A DNA stretch of 64,000 bases from Allofrancisella guangzhouensis (GTDB lineage Bacteria > Pseudomonadota > Gammaproteobacteria > Francisellales > Francisellaceae), in assembly GCF_000815225.1 (NCBI RefSeq), contig NZ_CP010427.1, positions 1 to 64,000 on the forward strand. The letters are read 5' to 3'. The notes beneath the pieces were generated by a model. The model worked only from the letters and a program-made list of their open reading frames with translations. It was not told the DNA's origin and made no database searches. Of the stretch, positions 54,768 through 64,000 are shown one piece after another. Position 1 is the first letter of the stretch. Each line of letters begins with the position of its first letter. A program made the translations under genes and the position numbers.

Positions 54768-56012
54768 TTATTTTTCCATGTTTAAACCAAACATTCGTTT
54801 CATACATACAAGGCAATCTTTTCTGCCTTCTTTTGAAGCCTCTTTCATTCCCATAACCGGGTAGTGTAAAACTTTTTTCTTAATTTCATAGGCAAATCTT
54901 TTTATTATCTCTTCGGCATCTTTACCATTTCTAATTTTAGATAAGCTTCTTTCTAATGAAATATCAACTATATCATCAGCCTTATCAAATAATTCTTTAA
55001 TCGCTGTGTTCGATATAATAGATTTTTCTTTCTCTAAGTATTCCTCTAATGATCTGACTATAATTTTTTGCGCTCTTGTACTTTCAGATTTACGTTTATC
55101 TTTACCTTCTTCCATCACTATATGTATATCATCAACGCAGTAGTATATGTTTTGTCCAATACTTCCAACATTAGGGTCTATAGCTCTAGGAATTGATATG
55201 TCTATAAAGACCCTAGGCTTAGAATCTAAATCTACTGGAGTAACAATATATTGTTTTATAGTAACTGCAGCAATGATTATGTCAGCTTCTTTAAGTAATT
55301 CTGGCAACTGGTCTAAAGTATGCGCTGTAGCATTAGCAAAAGTTCGAGTAATCTTCTGTGCTTTATCTAAACTTCTATTAGTAAGCATGATATGTTTTGG
55401 AGTCAAAGCTGTGACATGTCTAAATAGAAGTTCTCCTGTCTGACCTGCTCCTATAATCAAAACCTTTTTAATTGAAATATTATCTAGTTGTTTTTTAGCT
55501 AAAGAAATAGCTGAAAAGGCTACAGAAACTGGACAATGCCCTATCCTTGTTTCACTACGGACTTTTTTAGCTGTAGCAAAAACTTTCTGAAACACCCTAT
55601 CTAACTCTTTACCTAAAGCACCATTTTGCTTACTAAGAGTGTATGAATCTTTAACCTGTCCTAATATTTGTGGCTCACCCAGCACCATTGATTCTAAACC
55701 ACAAGCAAGCTTCATAAGGTGTCTTATAACTTCTGTACCTTGCCTTAGTTTAAAATAATCTTTAAGAGCATATTTTGAATCTCTTACATAAGTTTGCCAC
55801 CACACCAAAACAGCATCAACAACTTTTAAATCAGATATTTCAAGGTAAATCTCTGTACGGTTGCACGTTGACAAAATTACAGCATGACAAACATTATCTA
55901 TTTCAAGCATAGAGTTGTATAACTCCTTGGCTCCATAGCCTGCTAATGAAAACTCACTACGTACTTCTATGGGAGATTTTTTATAATCAATTGCTAAAGA
56001 TATTAATGCCAT
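54768..56012 (-). CDS. hemA: Glutamyl-tRNA reductase
   Basis: A 414-residue enzyme that starts C5 tetrapyrrole synthesis by reducing glutamyl-tRNA to glutamate-1-semialdehyde. The catalytic Cys lies in HAVILSTCNRTEIYLE near residue 50. Other marks are GLESMVLGEPQILGQVKDSY, the NADPH-binding VLIGAGQTGELLFRHV and VFIDISIPRAIDPNVG. The C-terminal dimerisation region is somewhat divergent. It opens the hemA-prfA-prmC operon, with a 170 bp divergent gap to yfgM. Confidence 0.97.
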   Translation of the reverse strand: MALISLAIDYKKSPIEVRSEFSLAGYGAKELYNSMLEIDNVCHAVILSTCNRTEIYLEISDLKVVDAVLVWWQTYVRDSKYALKDYFKLRQGTEVIRHLMKLACGLESMVLGEPQILGQVKDSYTLSKQNGALGKELDRVFQKVFATAKKVRSETRIGHCPVSVAFSAISLAKKQLDNISIKKVLIIGAGQTGELLFRHVTALTPKHIMLTNRSLDKAQKITRTFANATAHTLDQLPELLKEADIIIAAVTIKQYIVTPVDLDSKPRVFIDISIPRAIDPNVGSIGQNIYYCVDDIHIVMEEGKDKRKSESTRAQKIIVRSLEEYLEKEKSIISNTAIKELFDKADDIVDISLERSLSKIRNGKDAEEIIKRFAYEIKKKVLHYPVMGMKEASKEGRKDCLVCMKRMFGLNMEK

Positions 56013-56083
56013 ACTTATTTATTAAACTTTCTAAAATAAAACAACCATCCGAAAGAACACTCCCTATTTTAACACAAAAAGTT

Positions 56084-56111
56084 TTGACATTACATTCTAA
56101 TCTTTTATTAA
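56084..56111 (+). promoter_or_regulatory. Probable promoter for yfgM-bamB
   Basis: A perfect TTGACA (56084-56089) and TATTAA (56106-56111) are 16 bp apart. Transcription would start about 65 bases before the ATG at 56183. Confidence 0.55.
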
Positions 56112-56182
56112 GAAACTAACAACGTGCTTGTTTTTATGATAAGATGTTATAAGTTTACTAAACTTATAAGAAAGCTAAACTA

Positions 56183-56824
56183 ATGAAGATTGAAAATCTA
56201 TTTAAAAAGCAGACTCAAGCTTTGTACACTATCATTGGAGTAGTAGTTGTTGCTATTTTTTGCATTATAGCATTTCAACATTATAATTCTGGGAATAACC
56301 AGAAAATGCTAGAAGCATCTGAAAGCTACCAAAAGGCGCTTATAGCAAGCGAAAACCCAGATAACCCTCCGGATACTAAAATAGCTAACTTTGAGAATGT
56401 GGCAAATACCTATCCAGCTACAAGTTTTGGTATATTTGCAAGTTGGAATATAGTAAATTTATATACTACACCAACTAATTTAAACTTAAAAAAAGAAATC
56501 AGCGATACTGATTACAAAAAAGCAATCGATGCTTTAATAAAAAGTGCTGACGCCAATCCTAAAGATAGCTTAACGGATATCACAAAAACTAGATTAGCTA
56601 AACTTTATCTAGAGACCAACCAACCAGATAAAGCTATCGAAACTCTTAATAGCTTAAAGTCTTTACAAAATAATGCTTATCCTCTAATGTTATTAGGGCA
56701 AGCATATAAGCAAAAAGGTAATATAACCAAAGCTATTGAAATTTGGCAAAAAGCTACTCAAGATCCTAATGCTACACCGGAGTTCAAACAAATAATCACT
56801 CAATTTATAAATAATTCAAACTAA
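56183..56824 (+). CDS. yfgM: YfgM-like TPR protein (ancillary SecYEG subunit)
   Basis: A 213-residue inner-membrane protein. One N-terminal helix (TQALYTIIGVVVVAIFCIIAFQHY) precedes a periplasmic tetratricopeptide region. A TPR-like core at the C-terminus reads YPLMLLGQAYKQKGNITKAIEIWQKATQDPN, and ATSFGIFASWNIVNLY lies earlier. Its place directly before bamB (3 bp gap) is the same as in E. coli, where YfgM binds SecYEG and PpiD. Sequence likeness is moderate, context strong. Confidence 0.8.
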   Translation: MKIENLFKKQTQALYTIIGVVVVAIFCIIAFQHYNSGNNQKMLEASESYQKALIASENPDNPPDTKIANFENVANTYPATSFGIFASWNIVNLYTTPTNLNLKKEISDTDYKKAIDALIKSADANPKDSLTDITKTRLAKLYLETNQPDKAIETLNSLKSLQNNAYPLMLLGQAYKQKGNITKAIEIWQKATQDPNATPEFKQIITQFINNSN

Positions 56825-56826
56825 TC

Positions 56827-58203
56827 ATGAATAGGTTATTAAATATTAACTATTTTATTACTCTTTTAATATTGGCTATCTTAACTACTAGTTGCTCTAA
56901 AAGTAACGTGCCGCCCCCAACGCCTTTAGAAGAAAAGCCTCCTCAACAAACTTATATAAATGTAAAGTGGCAAACTAATACCGGTAATGGTAATGGTGGA
57001 ATGGGTAACTATAATCTTGCACCAACGTATACCGAAGACTCTATATTTGTACCTAATGAAAATGGCTTAGTGTATGCTCTAGATGCCAAAACTGGTAAAG
57101 TAATTTGGCAAAAAGATACTAATACAAATTTATCAGCTCAACCAAACTATATAGCCAATGCTATAATTTTAGGCTCAATTAAAGGCGACCTAATTGCTCT
57201 TGATACAGAAACCGGCTTAACATTATGGCATACACATATACCAAGTAGCTTACTATCACAACCAACTATTTATGACAGTATTGTTTATACCTACACACAT
57301 GATGGTTCTATATCAGCAATTGACGCTAAAGATGGTGAAAAAAAATGGAATGTTCTTAATAACATTCCAGAGATCACATTACCCACCAACTCTTCTCCTA
57401 TAGTCCTTAATAACACTGTTATGATTGGTTCAGCTTTTGGTACTGTTCTTGGCTTTACTGCTCAAGATGGTGATAGAACTATCAACATACCTATTGCCAT
57501 AGCTCATGGTTCTTCACCTGCAGATAAAATGGTCGATATAACTGCCAATCCTATGCTATATGGCGACTATCTAATATTTGCCTCGTACCAAGGAGCAATC
57601 GTAGCTCTAGATAAAGATAATGGTAAAATGCTATGGGCAAAAAAATCTTCTATAATTAATAATATGACTATTAATGATGGGATAATTTTTACCACCCAAA
57701 GTGACAGCTCACTAAAGGCTTTTGATATACAAAATGGTGATACAACATGGACTCAAGACATACTTAAATGGCGCAAAATCACTGGACCAATATACTATAA
57801 AGGTTTGATCGTAGTAGCTGATTACCAGGGGTATCTACACTTTTTTAACTCTTTAAATGGCGAATACTTGGGTAGGTTTAAATTAACTCCTGAAAGTAAA
57901 ATTTTTGACTACGGCATTTCCGGACAGCTAATTCCAACCGAGGAAGGAATTATTATACAAGCTGAAGATGGAACTATATATCTAGTAGATGCATATAGTG
58001 ATAAAGTTATATATGATAGTATTCTTAGTGACTACAAAATTGATAGGGGCACAGAAATTAAGAGAATTTATCCAGTAAAAACTGAAGAACCTGCCGTTAA
58101 AGATAATGGTGTAGCCACAAATATAAATGAAAATAATCATCAAACAAAAGGTTTAAAAGTTAAAGTAATAATCGGCGATTTTAGCCAAGATAAGCAGGAA
58201 TAA
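56827..58203 (+). CDS. bamB: Outer membrane assembly lipoprotein BamB
   Basis: A 458-residue lipoprotein (signal ending ILTTSC) forming an eight-bladed beta-propeller of PQQ-type repeats. Units include VYALDAKTGKVIWQKDTN, LIALDTETGLTLWHTHIP, ISAIDAKDGEKKWN and IVALDKDNGKMLWAKKSS. As part of the BAM complex it hands beta-barrel precursors to BamA. It is longer than E. coli BamB (392) because of a C-terminal Lys/Asn-rich tail. Its stop overlaps the following MFS start (TAATG). Confidence 0.93.
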   Translation: MNRLLNINYFITLLILAILTTSCSKSNVPPPTPLEEKPPQQTYINVKWQTNTGNGNGGMGNYNLAPTYTEDSIFVPNENGLVYALDAKTGKVIWQKDTNTNLSAQPNYIANAIILGSIKGDLIALDTETGLTLWHTHIPSSLLSQPTIYDSIVYTYTHDGSISAIDAKDGEKKWNVLNNIPEITLPTNSSPIVLNNTVMIGSAFGTVLGFTAQDGDRTINIPIAIAHGSSPADKMVDITANPMLYGDYLIFASYQGAIVALDKDNGKMLWAKKSSIINNMTINDGIIFTTQSDSSLKAFDIQNGDTTWTQDILKWRKITGPIYYKGLIVVADYQGYLHFFNSLNGEYLGRFKLTPESKIFDYGISGQLIPTEEGIIIQAEDGTIYLVDAYSDKVIYDSILSDYKIDRGTEIKRIYPVKTEEPAVKDNGVATNINENNHQTKGLKVKVIIGDFSQDKQE

Positions 58204-59384
58204 TGTATAAAATAACAAAGCCGTCTTTATTCATACTTATTTTGATGGTCTCATTAGGACCATTTGGAGACACTATATATGCTCCTGTATTACCTGAACT
58301 AAAAAAAATTCTTGCTACTGACTATTCACATGTGCAACTTACTATAACCTCTTATCTATTAGGCTATTCTATTAGTCAAATATTATATGGACCTTTATCT
58401 GATAGATACGGTCGTAAACCTTTAATTCTTATTGGCGCGACCTTTTTTATATTTAGCTCTATAATATGTATATTTATTGATAATGTAGAAACTTTAATCT
58501 ATGCACGACTATTGCAAGGCTTTGGTGCTGCAGCTGGGGGCGTAATAGCTACTGTTGCTGTAAAAGATGCCTTTGAGCTAAAAGAACAAGGATCTATATT
58601 TGCAATCATGAATATTGCTTTTGCTTTGGCACCCGCTGTGGGAGCGATATTAGGTATTTTTTTAACACCTCTGCTAATCTTTTGGATATTATTTATAGCC
58701 TCTAGTTTTTTACTTATAAACGTTACTTTATTTTTTCCTGAGACTATCAGGAAGAAGAATATAGAGGCCTTAAAACCAAGATATCTGATTAAAAATTACC
58801 TGTCTCTTTTTAAAGATCATCAATTTTTCTTTGCAACGTTCATCTTAGGTATTAATATCAGTGTGATTTATGCTTGTCTCATAGAGGCTCCTGATATTTT
58901 CGTAAATATCCTTAAGCTTGATAAATTTAACTTTTTATATTTACTTACATTAATGGTTATAGCTGTAGTTTCTGGCTCGCTTATATGTGCTAAAATAAGC
59001 CGCATAATAGCATATAAACATTTAGTCAACTTCGGAATGTTTTGTACTCTTATATCTGGTATTTTGTGTGTTTATGCATTTAGAAAATTAACTGGCATGG
59101 AACTTTCATTAGCCTTAACAGGAATACTATCTTTAACATTCATTGGAGTTTCTTTTAGTGTACCTCTCTTAACACCTATAGCTTTAGAAAACTTTACCTC
59201 GACAGCAGGTGCAGCATCATCAATTATGGGTTTCATGCAAATGGGAATAGCCTCTATAACTACAGCTATCATGACTCAAATCAGCCTAGGTAGTGAGTTT
59301 GTTTTATCGTTTGCATTTATAATACTGCCTATTATTGGGCTTGCTATATTTCTACCTTACAGTTGTTATTTCTTAAAAAAATAA
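58203..59384 (+). CDS. MFS multidrug transporter, Bcr/CflA-type
   Basis: A 393-residue major facilitator with 12 predicted helices. It opens SLFILILMVSLGPFGDTIYAPVLPELKK, a drug:H+ antiporter DHA1 pattern. It has the loop 2-3 motif GPLSDRYGRKPLILIG (motif A) and motif C-like FALAPAVGAILGIFL. The Bcr/CflA group exports diverse drugs such as bicyclomycin; the actual substrate cannot be told. It is translationally coupled to bamB. Confidence 0.9.
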   Translation: MYKITKPSLFILILMVSLGPFGDTIYAPVLPELKKILATDYSHVQLTITSYLLGYSISQILYGPLSDRYGRKPLILIGATFFIFSSIICIFIDNVETLIYARLLQGFGAAAGGVIATVAVKDAFELKEQGSIFAIMNIAFALAPAVGAILGIFLTPLLIFWILFIASSFLLINVTLFFPETIRKKNIEALKPRYLIKNYLSLFKDHQFFFATFILGINISVIYACLIEAPDIFVNILKLDKFNFLYLLTLMVIAVVSGSLICAKISRIIAYKHLVNFGMFCTLISGILCVYAFRKLTGMELSLALTGILSLTFIGVSFSVPLLTPIALENFTSTAGAASSIMGFMQMGIASITTAIMTQISLGSEFVLSFAFIILPIIGLAIFLPYSCYFLKK

Positions 59385-59434
59385 TTACTATGTGTATTAG
59401 TTAATTTTTAGAACATATATCATTAAATAATATT

Positions 59435-61318
59435 ATGCAAAACTATAATGCTAAATCTATAGAAGTATTAACAGGTCTTGACCCCGTTAAAAAGAGACCT
59501 GGAATGTACACAAATACAGAAAATCCAAATCATCTTATTCAAGAGATTGTTGATAATAGTATCGATGAGGTACTTGCCCGTTTTGCTGATAATATCGAAG
59601 TGAACATACATGGTGATAACAGTATTGAAGTAATTGACAATGGTCGTGGCATGCCTGTAGATATACACCCTGAGCATAATATATCAGGGGTTGAACTTAT
59701 TATGACAAAACTCCATTCTGGGGGTAAATTTAATAATAAAAACTACACTCACTCTGGTGGATTGCATGGTGTCGGGGTTTCTGTAGTTAATGCTTTATCA
59801 AGCCGTCTAGAAGCAGAAATTAGAAGAGATGGTAAAATATACAGTATCACCTTTGAAGATGGTTTTAAAACCAAAGATCTCGAAGTTATAGGTGCTGTTA
59901 GTAAAAAAAATACAGGTACAAAAGTCAGATTTTGGCCTAATAAAAAGTATTTCGATGATATTAAAGTTAATTTAAAAGCACTAAAAAACCTACTTGAAGC
60001 CAAAGCTATACTTTGTAAAGGTCTTACTATTAAATACTCTAATGAGCAAAAAAAAGAAAATCACACTTGGCATTTCAACACAGGTTTAAAAGGCTACTTA
60101 GATCATAAGCTTGCTACAAATACCTTACCTTTGGAACCATTTTTTATAGATAACTTTTCAAATGGTGAATCTTACATAGACGCTGTTTTTTGTTGGTGTG
60201 ACTCTCCTATAGAATATATAAAAAACAGTTATGTAAACCTAATTCCAACCCCACAAGATGGCACTCATGTTGCAGGGTTAAAAAATGGCATATACGATGC
60301 TATTAGAAGTTATATAGAAAAAAACTCTTTGAGTCTAAAAAATATAAAAATAACCGCTAACGATTCTTTTGCTCAACTAAACTATGTAATATCTGTAAAA
60401 ATTCAAAATCCTCAGTTCTCTGGACAAACTAAAGAAAAACTATCAAACAAAGATGTAACCTCTTTTGTAGCAACTACAGTAAGGGATCTACTTATAATTT
60501 GGCTTAATCAACATCCAAATGAAGCTCGTGAGATAGTTGAAAATATTAACAAGATAGCCCAAAAAAGGATAAATGCTGACAAAAAAACTGTACGTAAGCG
60601 TATAATGAATACTTCTATCCGCTTACCTGGTAAACTTACTGATTGTATTAGCTCAGATATAAACTCCACCGAACTCTTTATAGTTGAAGGAGACTCAGCA
60701 GGAGGATCAGCAAAACAAGCTCGTGATAAAAATTTTCAAGCTGTGATGCCACTTAAAGGAAAAATCCTAAATAGCTGGGAGCTAGATGCTGATTCAATTA
60801 TGAACTCTCAGGAAATCCACAATATAGCTACAGCTATTGGTGTTGATCCTGACAGTGATGACATTTCTGGTCTTAGATATAACAAAATCTGTATCCTTGC
60901 AGATGCTGATTCTGATGGTTTACATATTGCTACTCTATTATGCGCAATGTTTTTGAAACATTTCAGGAAACTCATAGAAAACGGTCATGTGTATATTGCC
61001 CAACCGCCTTTATTTAGGATAGATATTGGTAAAAATACTTTCTATGCCTTAGATGAATATGAGAGAGACTCTATAATCTCTAAACACGCTAAAACTAACT
61101 ATAAAGTAAATATTATGCGTTTTAAAGGTTTAGGAGAGATGAACCCTACCCAACTAAGAGAATCAACTATGGATATATCTTCAAGAAGACTAATACAGCT
61201 TACAATTTCAAATACACACAAAGATAGTGAAACCCTAGACATGCTTCTAGCAAAAAAAAGAGCTAAAGATCGCCGTGATTGGTTAGAAAGCCATGGTGAT
61301 AAAGCTATTACTGAATAA
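59435..61318 (+). CDS. parE: DNA topoisomerase IV subunit B
   Basis: A 627-residue GHKL ATPase subunit. It starts YNAKSIEVLTGLDPVKKRPGMYTNT, as in ParE rather than GyrB. It has the ATP-binding VDNSIDEVLA, DNGRGMP and GLHGVGVSVVNALS, and the Toprim motifs VEGDSAGGSAKQARD and ILADADSDGLHI. Length equals E. coli ParE (630); it lacks the GyrB-specific insert. It decatenates daughter chromosomes with ParC, which is not in the window. The next gene begins 28 bp downstream. Confidence 0.97.
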   Translation: MQNYNAKSIEVLTGLDPVKKRPGMYTNTENPNHLIQEIVDNSIDEVLARFADNIEVNIHGDNSIEVIDNGRGMPVDIHPEHNISGVELIMTKLHSGGKFNNKNYTHSGGLHGVGVSVVNALSSRLEAEIRRDGKIYSITFEDGFKTKDLEVIGAVSKKNTGTKVRFWPNKKYFDDIKVNLKALKNLLEAKAILCKGLTIKYSNEQKKENHTWHFNTGLKGYLDHKLATNTLPLEPFFIDNFSNGESYIDAVFCWCDSPIEYIKNSYVNLIPTPQDGTHVAGLKNGIYDAIRSYIEKNSLSLKNIKITANDSFAQLNYVISVKIQNPQFSGQTKEKLSNKDVTSFVATTVRDLLIIWLNQHPNEAREIVENINKIAQKRINADKKTVRKRIMNTSIRLPGKLTDCISSDINSTELFIVEGDSAGGSAKQARDKNFQAVMPLKGKILNSWELDADSIMNSQEIHNIATAIGVDPDSDDISGLRYNKICILADADSDGLHIATLLCAMFLKHFRKLIENGHVYIAQPPLFRIDIGKNTFYALDEYERDSIISKHAKTNYKVNIMRFKGLGEMNPTQLRESTMDISSRRLIQLTISNTHKDSETLDMLLAKKRAKDRRDWLESHGDKAITE

Positions 61319-61346
61319 AAAGAGAAATTTAACATGGGAGAAAAGT

Positions 61347-61880
61347 ATGGAAAACATTTGGAAGATTTTAAACGAAAAACTAACTATCGTTATTATAACC
61401 CTGTTGGGAATTCTATGTATAGCCAATTTAACCATTAGTAAATATCAAAAAGCTCAAGTCACTCAGGGGTTAGTTAATACTATTGATTGGCAATTTGGCT
61501 CTTTTGATGGTAGTATAGGCTACGTTGAATCATATACTCAAAAAATAAAAGATTGTAAAAATCATGACCAAAAATCTTGTGATGATATAGAAGTAAATAA
61601 TTATAAACAGTTTGCGATGTCTGATTTTAACTATTCTGTTAGAAGTTTAGATAATACTATGGTTAAATATAAACAGCTATATAAACTACTTGGGAAGGAA
61701 CAAGAATTTTTTCTTCTTACAAACCAATACGATAAAAATAAAATTGCTGTGGCAAAAATATCTGACTACAAAGATTTGGTCAAAAACCTAGATCTTATCA
61801 AAGAAATTAGTAAACAAAATGCTGATACAGTTGCTAACCTTTATCAAAATGCTATGGAATACTATTATTCTAGCTTGTAA
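61347..61880 (+). CDS. Membrane-anchored protein, unknown
   Basis: A 177-residue protein, unrecognised. One N-terminal hydrophobic helix (LTIVIITLLGILCIANLTI, residues about 12-30) is followed by a polar region with a Cys pair (KDCKNHDQKSCDD), probably periplasmic. A helical C-terminus follows. GGGAG lies nine bases before ATG 61347; the frame extends to 61293 within parE, but that start has no ribosome-binding site. It is co-directional with parE, and probably co-transcribed with it. Confidence 0.65.
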   Translation: MENIWKILNEKLTIVIITLLGILCIANLTISKYQKAQVTQGLVNTIDWQFGSFDGSIGYVESYTQKIKDCKNHDQKSCDDIEVNNYKQFAMSDFNYSVRSLDNTMVKYKQLYKLLGKEQEFFLLTNQYDKNKIAVAKISDYKDLVKNLDLIKEISKQNADTVANLYQNAMEYYYSSL

Positions 61881-61916
61881 AATAATAGAGCCTAAAGTAT
61901 ATTATAAACTATAATT

Positions 61917-62441
61917 CTAAAAAATTACTTTACTCCAATCAAAACACCTACCAGGATCAGTTTTTCTTTGTGGCGCTATATCTTGATGACCCACTATATT
62001 CCTCAAAGTTGGATAGCTTTCTTTAAGATCTTTCAATAAAAAGTTTAAAGAAATATATTGCTCTGAGGTATATGTTGACTTATCTGTACCTTGTAATTCT
62101 ATACCTACAGAAAAATCATTACAATTTTCTCTACCATTATAACTACTAACCCCTGCATGCCAAGCTCTATCATTCACAGAAACAAACTGAAAAATTTCAC
62201 CATCTCGCTTGATATAAAAATGAGCAGAAACTTTTATATCTCTAAGACTTTCAAAGCTAGCATCCATATTACAATCTAGAGTATTTGTAAATAACCTCTC
62301 GACATTAAAATTGTTGTATTGCCCCCCTGGTAAACTTATACAATGAACAACCACCAAGTCAATTTCAATATCAGTTGGACGTTGGTTAAAATTTTCACTT
62401 AAAATTTGTTTCGCCTCTGAATACCAACCTTGTTCAAACAT
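61917..62441 (-). CDS. ampD: 1,6-anhydro-N-acetylmuramyl-L-alanine amidase AmpD
   Basis: A 174-residue cytoplasmic zinc amidase for recycling of peptidoglycan. It has the amidase_2 pattern: IDLVVVHCISLPGGQYN, DIKVSAHFYIKRDGEIFQFV, RAWHAGVSSYNGRENCNDFSVGIELQG and VGHQDIAPQRKTDPGRCFDWS, which contain the three zinc ligands (His, His and the HxD region) and catalytic Glu/Lys. Length is close to E. coli AmpD (183). It stands alone on the minus strand. Confidence 0.95.
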   Translation of the reverse strand: MFEQGWYSEAKQILSENFNQRPTDIEIDLVVVHCISLPGGQYNNFNVERLFTNTLDCNMDASFESLRDIKVSAHFYIKRDGEIFQFVSVNDRAWHAGVSSYNGRENCNDFSVGIELQGTDKSTYTSEQYISLNFLLKDLKESYPTLRNIVGHQDIAPQRKTDPGRCFDWSKVIF

Positions 62442-62513
62442 CTTAGGCTTTTATGTGTATATATGGTAATATTACAACTCTATCAGTTAATCAAATAATT
62501 TTAAATAAACAAA

Positions 62514-63155
62514 ATGAAATACTTAGATTTAAAGCTTATAAAGCTTACTGGATTATATGGAATTTTTACTTTAGTATTAGCTACTTTAAGTTATAATTTT
62601 CTTGATATAGAAATCGCTAACCTAATACAAACTAGCGATTTTTTTGGGGCAGAAATTAGCAGTGTTGCAACTATATTTTCAAAAATATTCTCTACAAAAA
62701 CATGGGCTATTGTAGCTATTTTAGCAACGATGTTTTGTATCTTTAACCACATAAAGTTAAAAAAACCTTCTACCAAAATTTATACTCTTGCACTTTCATT
62801 AATATTGGCTATTATCATAGCTAGTACTGTAAAAACCATATTAGCAAGGTACAGACCAGAAATGCTTATTTTGGATAATAAATACGGCTTTCACTTTTTC
62901 TCTTTAAAGAAATTATTTAACTCAATGCCATCTGGACACACAACATTATCATTTGCTGGACTTTTAGCAATCGCTAACTTTTTTAATAAAAGGTATGTTG
63001 CTGCTATAGCTATATTAATAGCTAGCCTTGTAGCTATCAGCAGAGTGATAGTACTAGATCATTATGTATCTGATGTTCTTGTAGCTACATATGTAGGCAT
63101 ATTCTCATACTTATGGGCAAAAACTTTTGTAGAAGCACAAGTGACAAAAAATTAA
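62514..63155 (+). CDS. PAP2-family membrane phosphatase
   Basis: A 213-residue membrane protein with about six helices and the three-part phosphatase signature: KTILARYRPEM (KxxxxxxRP type), SMPSGHTTLSFAG (PSGH) and SRVIVLDHYVSDV (SRxxxxxHxxxD). Relatives dephosphorylate undecaprenyl diphosphate, phosphatidylglycerol phosphate or lipid A. Francisella lipid A phosphatases LpxE and LpxF belong to this superfamily, but this sequence cannot be assigned to either from motifs alone. It is flanked by ampD and ftsY in the opposite direction. Confidence 0.87.
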   Translation: MKYLDLKLIKLTGLYGIFTLVLATLSYNFLDIEIANLIQTSDFFGAEISSVATIFSKIFSTKTWAIVAILATMFCIFNHIKLKKPSTKIYTLALSLILAIIIASTVKTILARYRPEMLILDNKYGFHFFSLKKLFNSMPSGHTTLSFAGLLAIANFFNKRYVAAIAILIASLVAISRVIVLDHYVSDVLVATYVGIFSYLWAKTFVEAQVTKN

Positions 63156-63187
63156 AGTAATTTCACCATTTTAAGCCTTTACTTTTT

Positions 63188-64000
63188 TTAAAACAACGCT
63201 TTTGTAAAATCGACAGCATTAAAAACCTGAAGATCATCAATTTTCTCTCCAACCCCTATAAACCTAATTGGTAAAGCCATCTTTTTAGCTATTGAAAAAA
63301 CTATACCACCCTTAGCTGTTCCATCAAGCTTGGTGATTGTTATACCAGATAGCTTAACGATCTCATTAAATGCTTCTGCCTGACTAAGAGCGTTACTACC
63401 AGTAGTAGCATCTAACACCAACAGCACCTCATGAGGTGCTGTGTCATCTAGTTTTTTAATAACCTTAACTACTTTTTTAAGCTCTTGCATTAAGTTATCT
63501 TTGTTATGCAGTCGACCAGCTGTATCTGCTATTACGACATCTATATTCTTATATTTTGCTGAACTAATCGCGTCATAAATAACCGAAGCACTATCAGCAC
63601 CTTCTTTTTGGTATATAACCTGAGTATTGTTCCTATCACCCCACTCACGTAATTGCTCAACTGCTGCTGCTCTAAATGTATCACCAGCTGCTAGGATAAC
63701 TGTTTTTCCTTCAGACTGAAGCTTTTTAGTGAGTTTTCCTATAGTTGTAGTCTTACCAACACCATTAACTCCTACAACAAGGATCACATATGGAGACTTG
63801 TTAGTATCTACTTCTAAAGCTTGCTGACAAGGCAGGAGTATTTCTGTAAGCTTGTCTTTGATAATCTGATTGAGCATGTCTGCTGTTTGTAGCTCATTTC
63901 TAGAAATCTTAGCTCTTAGATATTCAATAATTTCATCTGTTGCTGCAACACCAATATCTGCTGTCAAAAGTTGCATTTCAATATCTTCTAAAAGGTCCTT
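63188..64000 (-). CDS. ftsY: Signal recognition particle receptor FtsY, C-terminal part
   Basis: The frame is still open at the window edge (KDLLEDIEMQLLTADIGV), so the 5' part of the gene is missing. The visible 271 residues are the N-domain end and the SRP GTPase G-domain: G1 VVGVNGVGKTTTIGKL, then the DTFRAAAVEQLREW segment, G3 IADTAGRLH, G4 TKLDGTAKGG and the C-terminal FIGVGEKIDDLQVF. It docks SRP-ribosome complexes to SecYEG. The end is complete. Confidence 0.96.
   Translation of the reverse strand, partial: KDLLEDIEMQLLTADIGVAATDEIIEYLRAKISRNELQTADMLNQIIKDKLTEILLPCQQALEVDTNKSPYVILVVGVNGVGKTTTIGKLTKKLQSEGKTVILAAGDTFRAAAVEQLREWGDRNNTQVIYQKEGADSASVIYDAISSAKYKNIDVVIADTAGRLHNKDNLMQELKKVVKVIKKLDDTAPHEVLLVLDATTGSNALSQAEAFNEIVKLSGITITKLDGTAKGGIVFSIAKKMALPIRFIGVGEKIDDLQVFNAVDFTKALF

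Overview
The window is AT-rich (about one third G+C by eye) and reads as a chromosomal segment of a Francisella species. Supporting signs are the fused purCD gene inside a folD-purM-purCD-purN-purE-purK run next to paired type IV pilins, a DUF3568-type lipoprotein, an ISFtu2-like IS5 element and the general gene style. Apparent eukaryote-directed proteins and IS30-family DNA suggest an environmental or amoeba/fish-associated lineage (philomiragia/noatunensis-like) rather than a reduced tularensis genome; that placement is inference.

Layout. 1-1089: end of oligopeptidase A (prlC) and yraN. 1156-4721: accessory insert with an intact IS30-family element, an orphan IS30 end, and a large protein joining a candidate C58-like cysteine protease head to about seven ankyrin-like repeats. 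4763-11473: minus-strand purine/one-carbon run. 12006-15301: two type IV pilins, a stand-alone mannose-phosphate isomerase-type cupin, lipoprotein Cu/Zn SOD and aroC. 15307-19548: DedA protein, PilZ-like protein, radA, cvpA, and gpsA facing them. 19806-22398: ArsR-type repressor and Zn/Cd/Pb P-type ATPase with a well-formed promoter/operator. 22422-28031: LysR regulator, lemA-htpX, rph, ubiC-ubiA, DUF423. 28050-28139: tRNA-Ser(GGA). 28184-31704: TauE/SafE exporter with a YheO-like regulator, DUF3568 lipoprotein, rimO. 31780-35992: complete tol-pal cluster. 36167-38994: small lipoprotein, then a minus-strand fkpB-ispH-aroH-pssA run. 39098-41080: second accessory insert, an F-box/WD40 protein beside a fragment of an IS30-family transposase. 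41212-46812: PH-domain protein, OmpA-like lipoprotein, dprA, mlaA, ubiG and a squalene-synthase-like protein. 46895-52714: third accessory stretch, an IS5 element with an interrupted transposase, two paralogous secreted lipoproteins (one with extra beta-sandwich repeats), and a guanidine-modifying-superfamily protein resembling agmatine/peptidylarginine deiminases. 52793-64000: hemA-prfA-prmC, yfgM-bamB-MFS, parE, an unknown membrane protein, ampD, a PAP2 phosphatase and partial ftsY.

The core genes cover IMP synthesis and folate one-carbon supply, envelope integrity (Tol-Pal, MlaA, BamB, HtpX), ubiquinone synthesis (ubiC, ubiA, ubiG), tetrapyrrole entry and peptide release (hemA, prfA, prmC). 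The most notable signal is in the three accessory inserts: three unrelated proteins with architectures typical of host-manipulating effectors (ankyrin/cysteine protease, F-box/WD40, deiminase fold) in about 50 kb, two of them next to IS30-family sequence. No CRISPR array, prophage or rRNA operon was seen.
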